Source: Bermanella sp036960565 (GTDB lineage: Bacteria; Pseudomonadota; Gammaproteobacteria; Pseudomonadales; Oceanobacteraceae). From it: a DNA stretch of 64,000 bases. Shown one piece after another: positions 1-8,617 of this stretch. The number at the start of each line of letters is the position of its first letter. Within the stretch, counting starts at the first letter, position 1. The stretch spans positions 88,292-152,291 of the forward strand of contig JBALXQ010000005.1 of the NCBI GenBank assembly GCA_036960565.1, in the 5' to 3' direction. Made by a program: the position numbers and the translations under genes. The notes below the pieces were generated by a model, which saw nothing but the letters and a program-made list of their open reading frames with translations, searched no databases and had not been told where the DNA came from.

Positions 1-474
1 CCTTCCCACTAGATAAGGAGGTGGTGTATCACCCACTTTTACAATTCGAATGGCCACGTCCGCTTCTCGTTTTGAAAGGTTGGTATTACCCGAGGAAATG
101 GCTAAATCTAGGCGAATACCTGGATGGCTTTGGCAAAACCGTGAGATATCGGGCATGAGCATATTAGTAGCAAGCGGTACCGGCAGGGCAATTTTAAGGG
201 CGCCGTTTAATTCAGGCTGGCGCTGAAATAAGTGGCGATCAATAGATGACACTTCCGACTCAATACGCTCGACATTGGCTAAAATTTCTTTTCCAGCCGG
301 GGTGATAATGTAACCGGTTGGGTGTTTTTCAAACAGGGCTGCATCGATGGATTTTTCAAAAGCGGCGATGCGCCTTGATACAGTAGATTGATTTACATTC
401 AAATCATTGGCAGCCCCTCGAACAGAGCCCACTCTGGCCACGGCCAGAAATATTTTAAGGTCATCCCAATCCAT
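1..474 (-). CDS. LysR-family transcriptional regulator, C-terminus cut by window edge
   Basis: Reading the minus strand from the ATG at 474 gives 158 codons with no stop before the window edge. Residues 1-60 form a typical LysR winged helix-turn-helix (MDWDDLKIFLAVARVGSV at the start, then the NQSTVSRRI recognition helix). Residues from about 90 begin the periplasmic-binding-protein-like effector domain. It is divergent from the exported DUF1330-like gene at 640, with about 165 bp between them, so that gene is its most likely target, as is usual for LysR pairs. The effector is unknown, and the C-terminal half cannot be seen. Confidence 0.93.
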   Translation of the reverse strand, partial: MDWDDLKIFLAVARVGSVRGAANDLNVNQSTVSRRIAAFEKSIDAALFEKHPTGYIITPAGKEILANVERIESEVSSIDRHLFQRQPELNGALKIALPVPLATNMLMPDISRFCQSHPGIRLDLAISSGNTNLSKREADVAIRIVKVGDTPPPYLVGR

Positions 475-522
475 TAATACCCCTATAACACGGCTAGTAA
501 TATTCAGTTTTCAATAATCTGA

Positions 523-534
523 TGCAATATTGCA
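523..534. promoter_or_regulatory. Candidate LysR operator palindrome
   Basis: TGCAATATTGCA is a perfect 12-bp palindrome near the middle of the divergent region between the LysR gene (start 474) and the exported gene (start 640). LysR sites are usually short interrupted dyads in this position. Binding itself is inference. Confidence 0.4.
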
Positions 535-639
535 ACGGTCCCTTGCGTTATTCAAGAGTTATGATGCGCAAAAACAACCCCTAAACTGCAGCTCATTGAT
601 TAATTCATTAATTAACAGCAGCTAAATAGGGTGACAAAT

Positions 640-1488
640 ATGAGATATAAAAAATTTTTATTGACCAGCATGATAGTGGTTTCTGGCATGACAGGGTTAG
701 TGAGCGCAGCCGTTCAAGCTGAGCCGACCAGTGAACAATCTATATTGAAGCAGGCCAAAATCCATTTTAGTAAAGATAAAGTCTATGAAATGGCTTATGT
801 CTCCATCATCCCAGGCAAAGAACAGCAGGTTTTTGCTAACTATTTTCCTAAGGCGTTACCCCTAGCGGCCAAATACGGTGGAAAATCCATGGGTATGCTG
901 GCGGTACCCGGTGTAAAGGATGGTCGTGAGCAGGCGCAAATGGTCGCTATTTTCGAATGGCCATCAGTTGGTGCTTGGTTTGAACTGCACAAAGACCCTG
1001 ATTTTTTAAAGATAGTGTCCATCAGGGATGATGCTATGGCATTTGGTAATCCGGGTAATTTTTACACGGTTAATGAGGACCTTGATGCCACCTTCACCGA
1101 AGGAAAAATGTACGAACTGGCTAACTATACCTTGAAGCAAGATGACGATGGTTGGTCCAGTAAAAAATCAATTTTTGATCAATATATTGAACAGGAAAAA
1201 GGCGTGTCTCAATCGTTTGGCTCACAGCAAAATTTAACGTTTGTTCCTGTGCCCATGTCGAATTATATGCAAGAGAAAATAAAAATTACTTGTGGTCATC
1301 ACAATGGGTTTGCTTCAGATGACCAAGGCTTGATGCCACAGATGATGCGCATTCGTGAATGGTCAAGTTTCAAGGCGTTTGATCATTATCAAATGGATGG
1401 CTCTTCTGCCTCTATTAAAAAGCTTAAAAATGACGCCGTACAATTTGAATTAACGCTAAAAACAGTATTTGGTTTCCCTGCCGGTTAA
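640..1488 (+). CDS. Exported protein with dimeric alpha-beta barrel (DUF1330-like) region
   Basis: I chose the ATG at 640 (282 aa) over the upstream GTG at 631 because AGGG lies about 8 nt before it and the signal peptide begins directly there (basic MRYKK, hydrophobic core, cleavage near VQA-EP). Residues of about 45-145 contain an FEWPSVGAW...HKDPDFLKI pattern typical of DUF1330/EthD-like ferredoxin-fold barrels, and a second half (about 155-275) may be a diverged repeat with REWSSFKAFDHY. The function is unknown; members of the fold bind small organic ligands or act as oxygenase-like enzymes. It is divergent from a LysR gene and followed by a TlpA-like gene and a membrane protein gene, which may be co-transcribed. 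Confidence 0.75.
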   Translation: MRYKKFLLTSMIVVSGMTGLVSAAVQAEPTSEQSILKQAKIHFSKDKVYEMAYVSIIPGKEQQVFANYFPKALPLAAKYGGKSMGMLAVPGVKDGREQAQMVAIFEWPSVGAWFELHKDPDFLKIVSIRDDAMAFGNPGNFYTVNEDLDATFTEGKMYELANYTLKQDDDGWSSKKSIFDQYIEQEKGVSQSFGSQQNLTFVPVPMSNYMQEKIKITCGHHNGFASDDQGLMPQMMRIREWSSFKAFDHYQMDGSSASIKKLKNDAVQFELTLKTVFGFPAG

Positions 1489-1591
1489 ATAAGAACCCTA
1501 AAACCCAGAGCTAGAATAAGGCGATGCAGTGAACTCTTCACCTGTACCGCCTTGATTTAATATTATTAATTTAGGTTTGAACGGAAGAATA

Positions 1592-2092
1592 ATGAAAATT
1601 CTTATACTTATTTTTTCCATCTGCTTTTCTACCTGTTTTTCAATAAATAGCCATGCAATTGATGTGGGAGATCAGGCGCCAGATTTTGAACTAAAAACCT
1701 TAAAAGGGGATACATTTAAGCTGGCGTCTTACCGAGGGCGTAAGCCGGTTTATTTGGTTTTTTGGGCTACCTGGTGCCCGATTTGTAGAAGGGAAATTCC
1801 TAATCTAAAAACCATATATCAAGAGCTAGGGCAAGATATTGAAATGCTGGCGATTAATGTGGCCATGGACGAAGCGCTTTCAGATGTAATGACATATCGA
1901 GAGTCGCACCAAATCCCTTATCCACTGGCATTTGATGAGGGCTCTGTCATCTCGCGTATGTACGGTGTGATAGGGACTCCATGGCAAGTCATGATAGATA
2001 TTAATGGTGTAGTGCGTTTTCGAAGCAATAAAACACCAGAGAATTTGTCACAACACATTCAACGCCTCTCCACTTTAAACCGTAAAAATTGA
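1592..2092 (+). CDS. TlpA/ResA-like periplasmic thioredoxin
   Basis: The protein is 166 aa from the ATG at 1592, preceded by GGAAG at 5 nt spacing; the TTG at 1577 is less likely. A hydrophobic N-terminus (about residues 1-22) indicates export or membrane anchoring. The thioredoxin fold carries FWATWCPIC, with catalytic cysteines C62 and C65 and an AhpC/TSA-Redoxin style start (GDQAPDFELKTLKGD). A cis-Pro loop is present at GTPWQ. Members of this family reduce or isomerise disulfides in the periplasm, often for cytochrome c maturation or for a neighbouring enzyme. The gene is 3 nt upstream of the next membrane protein gene. Confidence 0.85.
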   Translation: MKILILIFSICFSTCFSINSHAIDVGDQAPDFELKTLKGDTFKLASYRGRKPVYLVFWATWCPICRREIPNLKTIYQELGQDIEMLAINVAMDEALSDVMTYRESHQIPYPLAFDEGSVISRMYGVIGTPWQVMIDINGVVRFRSNKTPENLSQHIQRLSTLNRKN

Positions 2093-2101
2093 GAAGTGAA
2101 T

Positions 2102-2677
2102 ATGCGGTTTATACCCATTATGTTTATTGGTTTAGCCGCAGCTCTGTGGTGGTTGGATGCTGAAGGCTTGGTTTCCAATTTGAACACTGATAACTCTCAT
2201 GCCGATCTTTATGTACTTGCTCTTGCTTGTCTTTGTTATGCTTTATTGGTGATGCTGCCTTTTGTACCCGGTGTGGAACTGGGTTATGTGATCATGATGG
2301 CCTTTGGTTTAGAGGGAATTGTGGCTGTTTATTTTTCTACTGCACTTTCTTTATTTTTGTCTTTTTTAATGGGGTATTTTTTTCGTGGTCATTCAACGTT
2401 TACAGTTTTTAAAAATAAATTAATGAACAAAAATCGTTGTGTTTATAACAAGAGGGCAAAGATAATTGTTTATATGTTGAAGGTTTTTAAAAGACAGCCT
2501 TATTTGGCAGTGGCTTTGTTACTTAACTTGCCGGGCAATGCTCTTATTGGCGGCGGCGGTGGAATTGCTCTGATGGCTGGTTCTAGCGGGCAATTACAGC
2601 CATATAAATACCTGTTTACGGTACTGCTAGCCACTTCAATAATTCCGTTTTTATTAATACTGGGTTTGAGCGGTTAG
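2102..2677 (+). CDS. VTT/DedA-like integral membrane protein
   Basis: The protein is 191 aa with about five hydrophobic segments. The combination of an early FVPGVELG segment, a charged cytoplasmic loop (about 100-125) and a late NLPGNALIGGGGGIALMAG re-entrant-like stretch resembles the VTT (SNARE-associated/TMEM64/DedA) family, but the match is weak and the call is tentative. The ATG at 2102 is preferred to the GTG at 2096, with GAGAAG just upstream. It follows the TlpA-like gene almost directly, so the two are probably one transcription unit. Confidence 0.55.
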   Translation: MRFIPIMFIGLAAALWWLDAEGLVSNLNTDNSHADLYVLALACLCYALLVMLPFVPGVELGYVIMMAFGLEGIVAVYFSTALSLFLSFLMGYFFRGHSTFTVFKNKLMNKNRCVYNKRAKIIVYMLKVFKRQPYLAVALLLNLPGNALIGGGGGIALMAGSSGQLQPYKYLFTVLLATSIIPFLLILGLSG

Positions 2678-2837
2678 TAATAAGCCCTAGTAAAACGTGA
2701 ACGCTTGTCATGACGATTTTTTGTTACGTTTTTTCAAACAGAGAAATTATTTTGAAAAATTATGGGTGTATCAACCTATGTAAAGGCTTTCCCCATAAGG
2801 CTTTGTAAACTATGTACTTTATGAGGTTCGATAACCA

Positions 2838-3260
2838 ATGGGAATAGTGCATATGAAAGCTCTACAGCTGATAAGCAGTAAAACAAAGTACATTATGCTA
2901 ATAAGCGGAGTGCTGACCTGCACCATGTTGTATGCACTGATATTCCCGCAGGCGGCTCTAATGTCTATGTTTGGTCAGTCTTTATCAACAGGGGTGTTGG
3001 CTGGAATTGTAGTGCGCAGCTGGGGAGCATTGATCACGCTAATAGGGGCCATGTTGATTTATGGTGCGTTCCACCCGGTACATAGGGCGCTAATTTTATG
3101 GGTGGCAGGGAGCAGCAAGCTATGTTTTGTGATTTTATTGGTCTTATTTGGAGGCCAATTTTTACCCAATACTATCATGCCAATTGTGATCGACAGTCTG
3201 ACGGTTGTGCTCTTTATTATCTGTTACCTGAGTTTGCATATAGAAAGGTGGCAGAACTGA
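2838..3260 (+). CDS. Small integral membrane protein of unknown function
   Basis: It encodes 140 aa with four predicted transmembrane helices (about 20-40, 50-75, 85-105 and 115-135) and no signal peptide. An internal ATG at 2853 (MKALQL) is an alternative start. I recognise no family motif. It stands alone between a VTT-like gene and a porin gene, and its own promoter is not obvious. Confidence 0.55.
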   Translation: MGIVHMKALQLISSKTKYIMLISGVLTCTMLYALIFPQAALMSMFGQSLSTGVLAGIVVRSWGALITLIGAMLIYGAFHPVHRALILWVAGSSKLCFVILLVLFGGQFLPNTIMPIVIDSLTVVLFIICYLSLHIERWQN

Positions 3261-3348
3261 ATTCACAGGGAGCTCAATTTAGAACGTATTTTAATCAATA
3301 ACGCCCAGTTAAACGGCAATTTCATAAAATCGTTATGAAAATGAAAGA

Positions 3349-3382
3349 TTGTAACAAAAGTGTCATATTGTCTTTGTAATAT
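3349..3382 (+). promoter_or_regulatory. Candidate Pho box and -10 element of the porin gene
   Basis: TTGTAAC-AAAA-GTGTCAT at 3349-3366 matches the Pho-box layout (two 7-mers related to CTGTCAT, 4-bp AT spacer, 11-bp period). TAATAT at 3377-3382 follows after 10 bp, the spacing normally seen between a Pho box and the -10 hexamer. The first 7-mer is weak (4 of 7); the second matches 6 of 7. Confidence 0.42.
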
Positions 3383-3431
3383 TTAAGTCACTTAACTAAC
3401 ACTTAACAAAGACAAGCAATTGGTGATAAAA

Positions 3432-4355
3432 ATGAATAAGTCCTTACTAGTATTAGCCTCTTCCATGGTATTAGCAGCATCAGCTCAAGCTGATAGCAAA
3501 TTTTACGGAAAAATGAATGTATCTCTTAGCTATCAAGATGAAGCTGAAACCTTCAAGTTGAACAGCAATGCTAGTCGGGTAGGTGTGAAAGGTTTTGAAG
3601 AGTTAGGTTCTACTAAAGTCATTTATAAAGCGGAATACGAAGTGGCCATTGATGATGGCTATACTACTGACAAAAATGGTGATGGCGATACTAATACCAT
3701 TAAGCCTCGTGATGCATATATCGGTTTGACTTATAGCGGTATGGGTACCATTAAAATGGGTAATATGGATACACCGCTTAAAAAGTCTCAAGGTAAGTTC
3801 GACTTGTTTAACGACGTGGTCGACATTAAAAATGTGCTGATTGGCGAAAACCGCATGGCTAACTCCATTAATTACACTACTGAAAAAATGGGTGCTTTGC
3901 AAAGCTCAGTGGCGGTGATTTTGTCTGAAGATGATAGCAGTGAAGGTATTTCTGCCAATGTTACATACAATGAAGGCGCTTTATATGTTGCAGCTGCCTT
4001 TGACAACAAAGTTAAGAATGAAGCAACTCAACGACTTACTGCCATTTACACTATGGGTGATTTAAAAATTGGTGGGTTAATTAATAACGTTGACTCAGCT
4101 GACTCTGCTGAGGTCGCAGCTAATGCAGAGGAGTTAGGTTACGCGGTGAACGCCTCTATGAAAATGGGCATGAACACGCTTAAGGCGCAGTATGAGGCGG
4201 GCGATCAAAAAACGGTAGGTGCCACCAGTGCTACGGTAGGTGTTGATCATAAGTTGGGTAAAGCCACAAAAGCATTTGTATATTTAAACCAAATGACAGC
4301 TGATGTGGGTGAAGATGTAATATCCTTGGCTTTAGGTCTTGAACATAAGTTCTAG
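3432..4355 (+). CDS. Gram-negative outer membrane porin
   Basis: The protein is 307 aa from the ATG at 3432, which starts a classic signal peptide (MNKSLLVLASSMVLAASAQA). The mature part opens with FYGKMNVSLSY, contains SRVGVKGFEELG, PRDAYIGLTYSGMGTIKMGNMDTP and ends in GLEHKF. These are the hallmarks of the trimeric 16-stranded general porin family (Porin_4/OmpC type), including the terminal Phe recognised by the BAM complex. The gene is monocistronic, with a candidate Pho box upstream and a strong terminator downstream, so a phosphate- or anion-related role is possible but unproven. Confidence 0.9.
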   Translation: MNKSLLVLASSMVLAASAQADSKFYGKMNVSLSYQDEAETFKLNSNASRVGVKGFEELGSTKVIYKAEYEVAIDDGYTTDKNGDGDTNTIKPRDAYIGLTYSGMGTIKMGNMDTPLKKSQGKFDLFNDVVDIKNVLIGENRMANSINYTTEKMGALQSSVAVILSEDDSSEGISANVTYNEGALYVAAAFDNKVKNEATQRLTAIYTMGDLKIGGLINNVDSADSAEVAANAEELGYAVNASMKMGMNTLKAQYEAGDQKTVGATSATVGVDHKLGKATKAFVYLNQMTADVGEDVISLALGLEHKF

Positions 4356-4378
4356 TTAAAGCCTCGGTTTGAACTAAA

Positions 4379-4402
4379 AGCCCCTTTTTAGGGGCTTTTT
4401 TA
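4379..4402 (+). terminator. Rho-independent terminator of the porin gene
   Basis: AGCCCC-TTTTTA-GGGGCT is followed by a T-rich run, 24 bp after the porin stop codon. Confidence 0.85.
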
Positions 4403-4555
4403 TGCTTGAGGTATTTCGCTTATTGCCTGTATTTGCTAATGGTTGTCTTTGGTAGTGCCTAATGCTGTGGGATTAATTCTATTTGCTATGCTATGTATAT
4501 TGAGTTTCTAACACCTGCTTGTTTTAATGTGCCCTCAATTTAGGGAAGCAGCTAA

Positions 4556-5272
4556 ATGCGTTTAATGTCTTTATTGCTCTGTATGAGCCTTTCATGGTGT
4601 GTTCAAGCCAATGAGCAAGACCCTTGGGAGTCTTGGAATCGTAGTGTTTTTGAATTTAACGACACTATGGATCGTTACGCTTTAAAACCCGTCGCACAGG
4701 CTTATCGCAATATCACTCCTCAGCCGGTTGATGATGCTATTAGCAATGTATTTAGTAACCTTGGCGAACCAGTTGTGATCATCAGTGACCTCGCCCAGGG
4801 GAAGTTTTTACAATCCTTGTCGGATACCGGCCGTTTTTTAGTCAATACCACTCTGGGAATTTTCGGAATATTTGATGTGGCTCGCCACATGGGGATGGAA
4901 AAGCATTCAGAAGATATTGGTCAGGCCATGGCTTTTTGGGGGGTTTCATCGGGCCCTTATTTAGTCTTACCTCTTTTAGGTCCAAGCACAGTGCGAGATG
5001 CTACCGGTCTGTCTGTTGAAACATTTGCATTAACACCGGTAGATGTACGGAAACAGAGCATTGAGAGTACTGAGTTGTATTACAGCACGGTATTTGCTCA
5101 ATATTTGGATGTACGTGCCGACCTCATTTCCAGTGAAGGCCTCATCAGTGGTGATCGCTATTCTTTCATTCGTAGTTTTTATTTGCAGCGTCGGGAATAT
5201 TTAATTAACGATGGTGAAGTAGAAGATGACTTTAGTGAAGAGTTTGATGATGACTTTGAAGAGGATTTCTAG
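4556..5272 (+). CDS. mlaA: MlaA/VacJ family phospholipid-asymmetry protein
   Basis: The 238-aa protein has the MlaA signature DPWESWNRSVFEFNDTMD, followed by NVFSNLGEPV, GRFLVNTTLGI and GPYLVLPLLGPSTVRD. MlaA sits in the inner leaflet of the outer membrane and removes mislocalised phospholipids, passing them through MlaC to MlaFEDB; no other mla gene is in the window. The N-terminal 18 residues are a signal sequence, but the cysteine context (LSWC) departs from a standard lipobox, so lipidation is uncertain. The C-terminus is very acidic, rich in Asp and Glu over the last 18 residues. Confidence 0.93.
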   Translation: MRLMSLLLCMSLSWCVQANEQDPWESWNRSVFEFNDTMDRYALKPVAQAYRNITPQPVDDAISNVFSNLGEPVVIISDLAQGKFLQSLSDTGRFLVNTTLGIFGIFDVARHMGMEKHSEDIGQAMAFWGVSSGPYLVLPLLGPSTVRDATGLSVETFALTPVDVRKQSIESTELYYSTVFAQYLDVRADLISSEGLISGDRYSFIRSFYLQRREYLINDGEVEDDFSEEFDDDFEEDF

Positions 5273-5284
5273 TCGGTAGTTTGG

Positions 5285-5320
5285 TACAAACCCGCCAATG
5301 TAAGTGTTGGCGGATTTGTA
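5285..5320 (+). terminator. Hairpin after mlaA
   Basis: CCCGCCAA and TTGGCGG pair across an 8-nt loop and are followed by ATTTGTATT. It lies between the convergent mlaA and PilZ genes and may serve both strands. Confidence 0.55.
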
Positions 5321-5336
5321 TTATAAAATATTCAGT

Positions 5337-5633
5337 TTATCCAAGTATTTCAATAATCTCGGCGCCATAGCAATAAACATCACCGTCCTCCATAGCCCTG
5401 CGAATTTTAATACAGGCATTAAGAGGCTCAAATTTATTTTGATCCGATGGAATATAAACTACGGCTTCGTCACCAATATTTATCTTTTCTTCCATCTCTA
5501 TGCACATGCCCGTGCCGCTTAAATCCAAGCAGACACACTTTAAAGTACGATCACCTAAAGTGAGCGTGACTGGCGTTTCCACACGCATGCGAATGAAGTC
5601 TCGTTTTTCTTCGTAGGCATTGGCTAAGTTCAT
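5337..5633 (-). CDS. PilZ-domain protein (c-di-GMP receptor)
   Basis: The 98-aa single-domain protein shows both c-di-GMP-binding elements of PilZ: the arginine loop EKRDFIRMR (residues 8-16) and the DLSGTGMCI turn (about 38-46, D/NxSxxG type). It should bind c-di-GMP in the cytoplasm and act on motility, adhesion or polysaccharide targets. It is convergent with mlaA and divergent from rssB. No partner gene is adjacent. Confidence 0.85.
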   Translation of the reverse strand: MNLANAYEEKRDFIRMRVETPVTLTLGDRTLKCVCLDLSGTGMCIEMEEKINIGDEAVVYIPSDQNKFEPLNACIKIRRAMEDGDVYCYGAEIIEILG

Positions 5634-5885
5634 TATTATTAATCCTTTTCCATTGGGCCGTGGTCAAATTCTAGCTAGCTAACCTTGTCAAAAAGTTGTC
5701 TATGATTCAAGTATTTGCAGTTTCACAATAAAAACCTGCAAGTTACATGACAAAAAATAAGGTTTTTTAGACAGATATAATCATTATAATGAATGTTATA
5801 GCTGGCGCTTTCTTGCATCTTGCGCCGTGTGTGAGGGCCATGTAAGGTGGCCCAGCTAAAAATAACAAGACAATGAAGGCATCTG

Positions 5886-7067
5886 ATGGAAGCAGCAACC
5901 GGGCGTATTCTGGTCATCGATGATGAAGCTATCGTGCGTAATAGCATAGTGGCTTATTTAGAAGACAGCGGATTTGACGTTATTGAAGCTGAGAATGGAC
6001 GAGAAGGTGTGGCTTGTTTTAATAGCCAGCGTCCCGACGTCGTTTTATGTGACCTGCGCATGCCTCATATGGATGGCTTGGCAGTCTTAAAAGAAATTAA
6101 CCAAACTCGACCAAATACTCCCTTTATTGTGGTGTCTGGTGCCGGTGTTATGGCGGATGTGGTGGAGGCGCTTCGACTGGGTGCCAGCGATTACCTTATT
6201 AAACCAATTATAGATCTTGAAGTACTTGAACACAGTGTGAGGCGCAACCTGCTTCAGCAGCGTTTACTTGAAGAAAATGCGGTTTACCGCTGTCAGTTGG
6301 AAAGTAAAAATAAAGAGCTTGAACACAGATTACAAGAATTACGTCTTGATCAGCAGGCGGGGCGAGAGGTCCAAAAGCGCATGTTGCCAGATAATCAGTC
6401 ACAGATTGATGGCATTGAATTCAATTACCATATTATTCCCAGCTTATACCTCAGCGGCGATTTCGTAGATTACTTCCCAATTAGCACCGATAAAGTGGTT
6501 TTTTACATTGCCGATGTCAGCGGTCATGGGGCATCGTCGGCCTTCATTACCGTATTACTTAAAAACCTCACCAGCCGCTTAAGACGCAATTTAAGACGCC
6601 AGTCTACTGATGACTTGTTGACCCCAGATAAAGTATTGGATCGCATTAATAAAGAGCTGGTGGATGCCGCATTGGGCAAGCATGTAAGCGTCTTCTGGGG
6701 CATGATAGATTTGCCAAGTCGTACGCTTTCTTATAGTGTTGCCGGCCAATATCCCATGCCTATTCTACGAAATAAGGATGGTGTTCAATTTTTGAACGGA
6801 CGCTCTCAACCCGCCGGGCTTTTTGCCGAAGCTCAGTACAGCACCTATCATATTGAATTAGGGGAAGAGTTTGAGCTTGTGGCGCTATCTGATGGTATAT
6901 TAGAGGTGATGACACAGGACAATCTCATCGAAAAAGAAGCCTGCCTGCTAGACTGGGTAGAGCAAGGAAAATTAAACATCGAAAACTTGGAAAGAATATT
7001 GAACATTCAAGAGGGTAAAGAGATACCTGACGATATCACTTTGCTAACACTTTCTAGGATGAAATAA
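5886..7067 (+). CDS. rssB: Response regulator RssB with PP2C-type phosphatase domain
   Basis: The protein has 393 aa. Residues 8-122 are a receiver domain (acidic D12, D13; phosphoacceptor D56 in LCDLRMPHMDG; K in DYLIKP). Residues of about 125-165 form a coiled coil, and 170-390 a SpoIIE/PP2C-like serine phosphatase (IADVSGHGASSAF, ALSDGILEV, PDDITLL). The SLYLSGDFVDYF stretch and the STAS partner immediately downstream match the Pseudomonas RssB-RssC arrangement. In that genus RssB governs RpoS stability and RssC is thought to be the phosphatase target. The cognate sensor is not in the window. Confidence 0.9.
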   Translation: MEAATGRILVIDDEAIVRNSIVAYLEDSGFDVIEAENGREGVACFNSQRPDVVLCDLRMPHMDGLAVLKEINQTRPNTPFIVVSGAGVMADVVEALRLGASDYLIKPIIDLEVLEHSVRRNLLQQRLLEENAVYRCQLESKNKELEHRLQELRLDQQAGREVQKRMLPDNQSQIDGIEFNYHIIPSLYLSGDFVDYFPISTDKVVFYIADVSGHGASSAFITVLLKNLTSRLRRNLRRQSTDDLLTPDKVLDRINKELVDAALGKHVSVFWGMIDLPSRTLSYSVAGQYPMPILRNKDGVQFLNGRSQPAGLFAEAQYSTYHIELGEEFELVALSDGILEVMTQDNLIEKEACLLDWVEQGKLNIENLERILNIQEGKEIPDDITLLTLSRMK

Positions 7068-7069
7068 GT

Positions 7070-7552
7070 ATGGAAGCGGGAAAAATTCTCGTGGCGAAAA
7101 GCCAGGGCATTTACATTGTTAAGTTTGTTGGTGATGTACGTCTGAATTTGTGTACGACATTGGATCAATATACCGATCAAATGTTTGCAGATAGTGATTT
7201 TAAAACGGTTATCATAGACCTGACTGAAACCAAGTGTATCGATAGCACGTCGCTTGGTCAGCTGGCCAAGATTTCAATTCTATATAAAGAAAAATACGGG
7301 CAACTACCCACCATTGTCTCTATTCAGGAAGATGTTAATCGCATCTTGATGAGCATGGGCTTTGACAAATTTTTTTACATCGTTAAAGAATTGGTTTCCC
7401 GTGTGGAATATATGGAAGAATTGCCGCTAAAATCGGTAGATGAACAAGAGATGAAACATAGGGTTCTGGAAGCGCATAAGTTATTAATGGATATGAATCA
7501 AAATAATCGTGCGGCCTTTCAAGATTTAGTTCAAAGTTTGGAAAATAATTAG
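7070..7552 (+). CDS. rssC: STAS-domain anti-sigma-factor antagonist (RssC-like)
   Basis: The 160-aa protein has a STAS domain in residues 1-110. The phosphorylatable serine region is CIDSTSLGQL, near residues 55-64, and the family's KFVGDVRLNLCTTLD opening is present. The last 50 residues form a helical tail. It begins 2 nt after the rssB stop, so the two are translationally linked. The RssB phosphatase domain would dephosphorylate this protein, controlling the general stress response. The kinase that opposes it is not visible here. Confidence 0.87.
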   Translation: MEAGKILVAKSQGIYIVKFVGDVRLNLCTTLDQYTDQMFADSDFKTVIIDLTETKCIDSTSLGQLAKISILYKEKYGQLPTIVSIQEDVNRILMSMGFDKFFYIVKELVSRVEYMEELPLKSVDEQEMKHRVLEAHKLLMDMNQNNRAAFQDLVQSLENN

Positions 7553-7559
7553 TTTGCCT

Positions 7560-8615
7560 ATGACCCCCTCTGAGTTAGAAGAAAAACCTCAATTAGATGT
7601 GAAAATAGCAACGGTGTTGGGTGGTGGCAGTTTTGGCACCGCCATCGCTAATATTCTTGCAGCCAATGGTATTCAGGTTCGACAGTGGATGCGCAGCTCT
7701 AAAGCCATTGCTGAAATAAATACTCTGCATGAAAATTCTAAGTACTTACCTGGGGTAACACTGCACTCAGGGATCGAAGCCACTGACGATATTGCTTATG
7801 CGGTTAAAGGCTCGGATGTATTATTTTATTCAATTCCCAGTAAATCATTTCGCGAAATTGTTGAGAAAACACAAGGCTTTGTAGAGAAAGAACAAATATT
7901 AATTAGTACCACTAAGGGCATTGAACCGGAAGGGTTTAATTTAATGAGTGATGTACTGCGTCAGGTCTTTCCCACCAATCCTGTGGGCGTAATAAGCGGT
8001 CCAAACTTGGCAAAAGAAATTGCACAGGGTCAGTTAGCGGCCACCGTGATAGCCAGCAAAGATAAGCGTGTACGAGACTTTATTCAGCAAAGCTTAAGTT
8101 GTAAATATTTCCGGGTTTACGCCAATGCTGACATGTATGGTGTTGAACTTGGTGGGGCTTTGAAAAATATATATGCCATCATCACAGGCATGGCATCGGC
8201 TCTGGGTTATGGCGAGAATACCAAGGCTATGTTAATCACCCGTAGCCTAGCTGAAATGAGCCGCTTTGCGGTTTCTCAAGGGGCTAATCCCATGACATTT
8301 CTTGGTTTGGCCGGGGTGGGCGATTTGGTGGCCACTTGTGTTTCTCCATTAAGCCGAAACTATCGAGTAGGCTATGCTTTAGGCAAGGGCGAAACTCTGG
8401 AGCAGGCAATCAACTCACTGGGTGAAGTAGCTGAAGGTATTAACACCTTGCGCTATATACGCAATCAGGCCAACGACGATAGTATTTACATGCCGTTAGT
8501 AAACGCGTTGTATGCGGTGTTATTCGAGGATGCCAGTGCGGACCAAGTGGCGACAGCCTTGATGACGGGTGATCATAATACCGACGTAGAATTTTCCTTA
8601 CCTAGAGGGGCGTAA
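7560..8615 (+). CDS. gpsA: NAD(P)H-dependent glycerol-3-phosphate dehydrogenase
   Basis: The enzyme reduces dihydroxyacetone phosphate to sn-glycerol-3-phosphate, the backbone of phospholipids, in the cytoplasm. It is 351 aa from the ATG at 7560; the TTG at 7554 is an alternative. Visible features are the Rossmann loop GGGSFGT (residues 21-27), VISGPNLAKEI, the catalytic-lysine segment GGALKNIYAI and GLAGVGDLVATC. It starts 7 nt after rssC and is followed 2 nt later by the DUF4389 gene, so it is within the same operon. Confidence 0.97.
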   Translation: MTPSELEEKPQLDVKIATVLGGGSFGTAIANILAANGIQVRQWMRSSKAIAEINTLHENSKYLPGVTLHSGIEATDDIAYAVKGSDVLFYSIPSKSFREIVEKTQGFVEKEQILISTTKGIEPEGFNLMSDVLRQVFPTNPVGVISGPNLAKEIAQGQLAATVIASKDKRVRDFIQQSLSCKYFRVYANADMYGVELGGALKNIYAIITGMASALGYGENTKAMLITRSLAEMSRFAVSQGANPMTFLGLAGVGDLVATCVSPLSRNYRVGYALGKGETLEQAINSLGEVAEGINTLRYIRNQANDDSIYMPLVNALYAVLFEDASADQVATALMTGDHNTDVEFSLPRGA

Positions 8616-8617
8616 TT

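Noticed and set aside
5304..5522. Plus-strand ORF over the PilZ gene
   Set aside because: It is antisense to a clearly recognisable PilZ domain and has no ribosome site.
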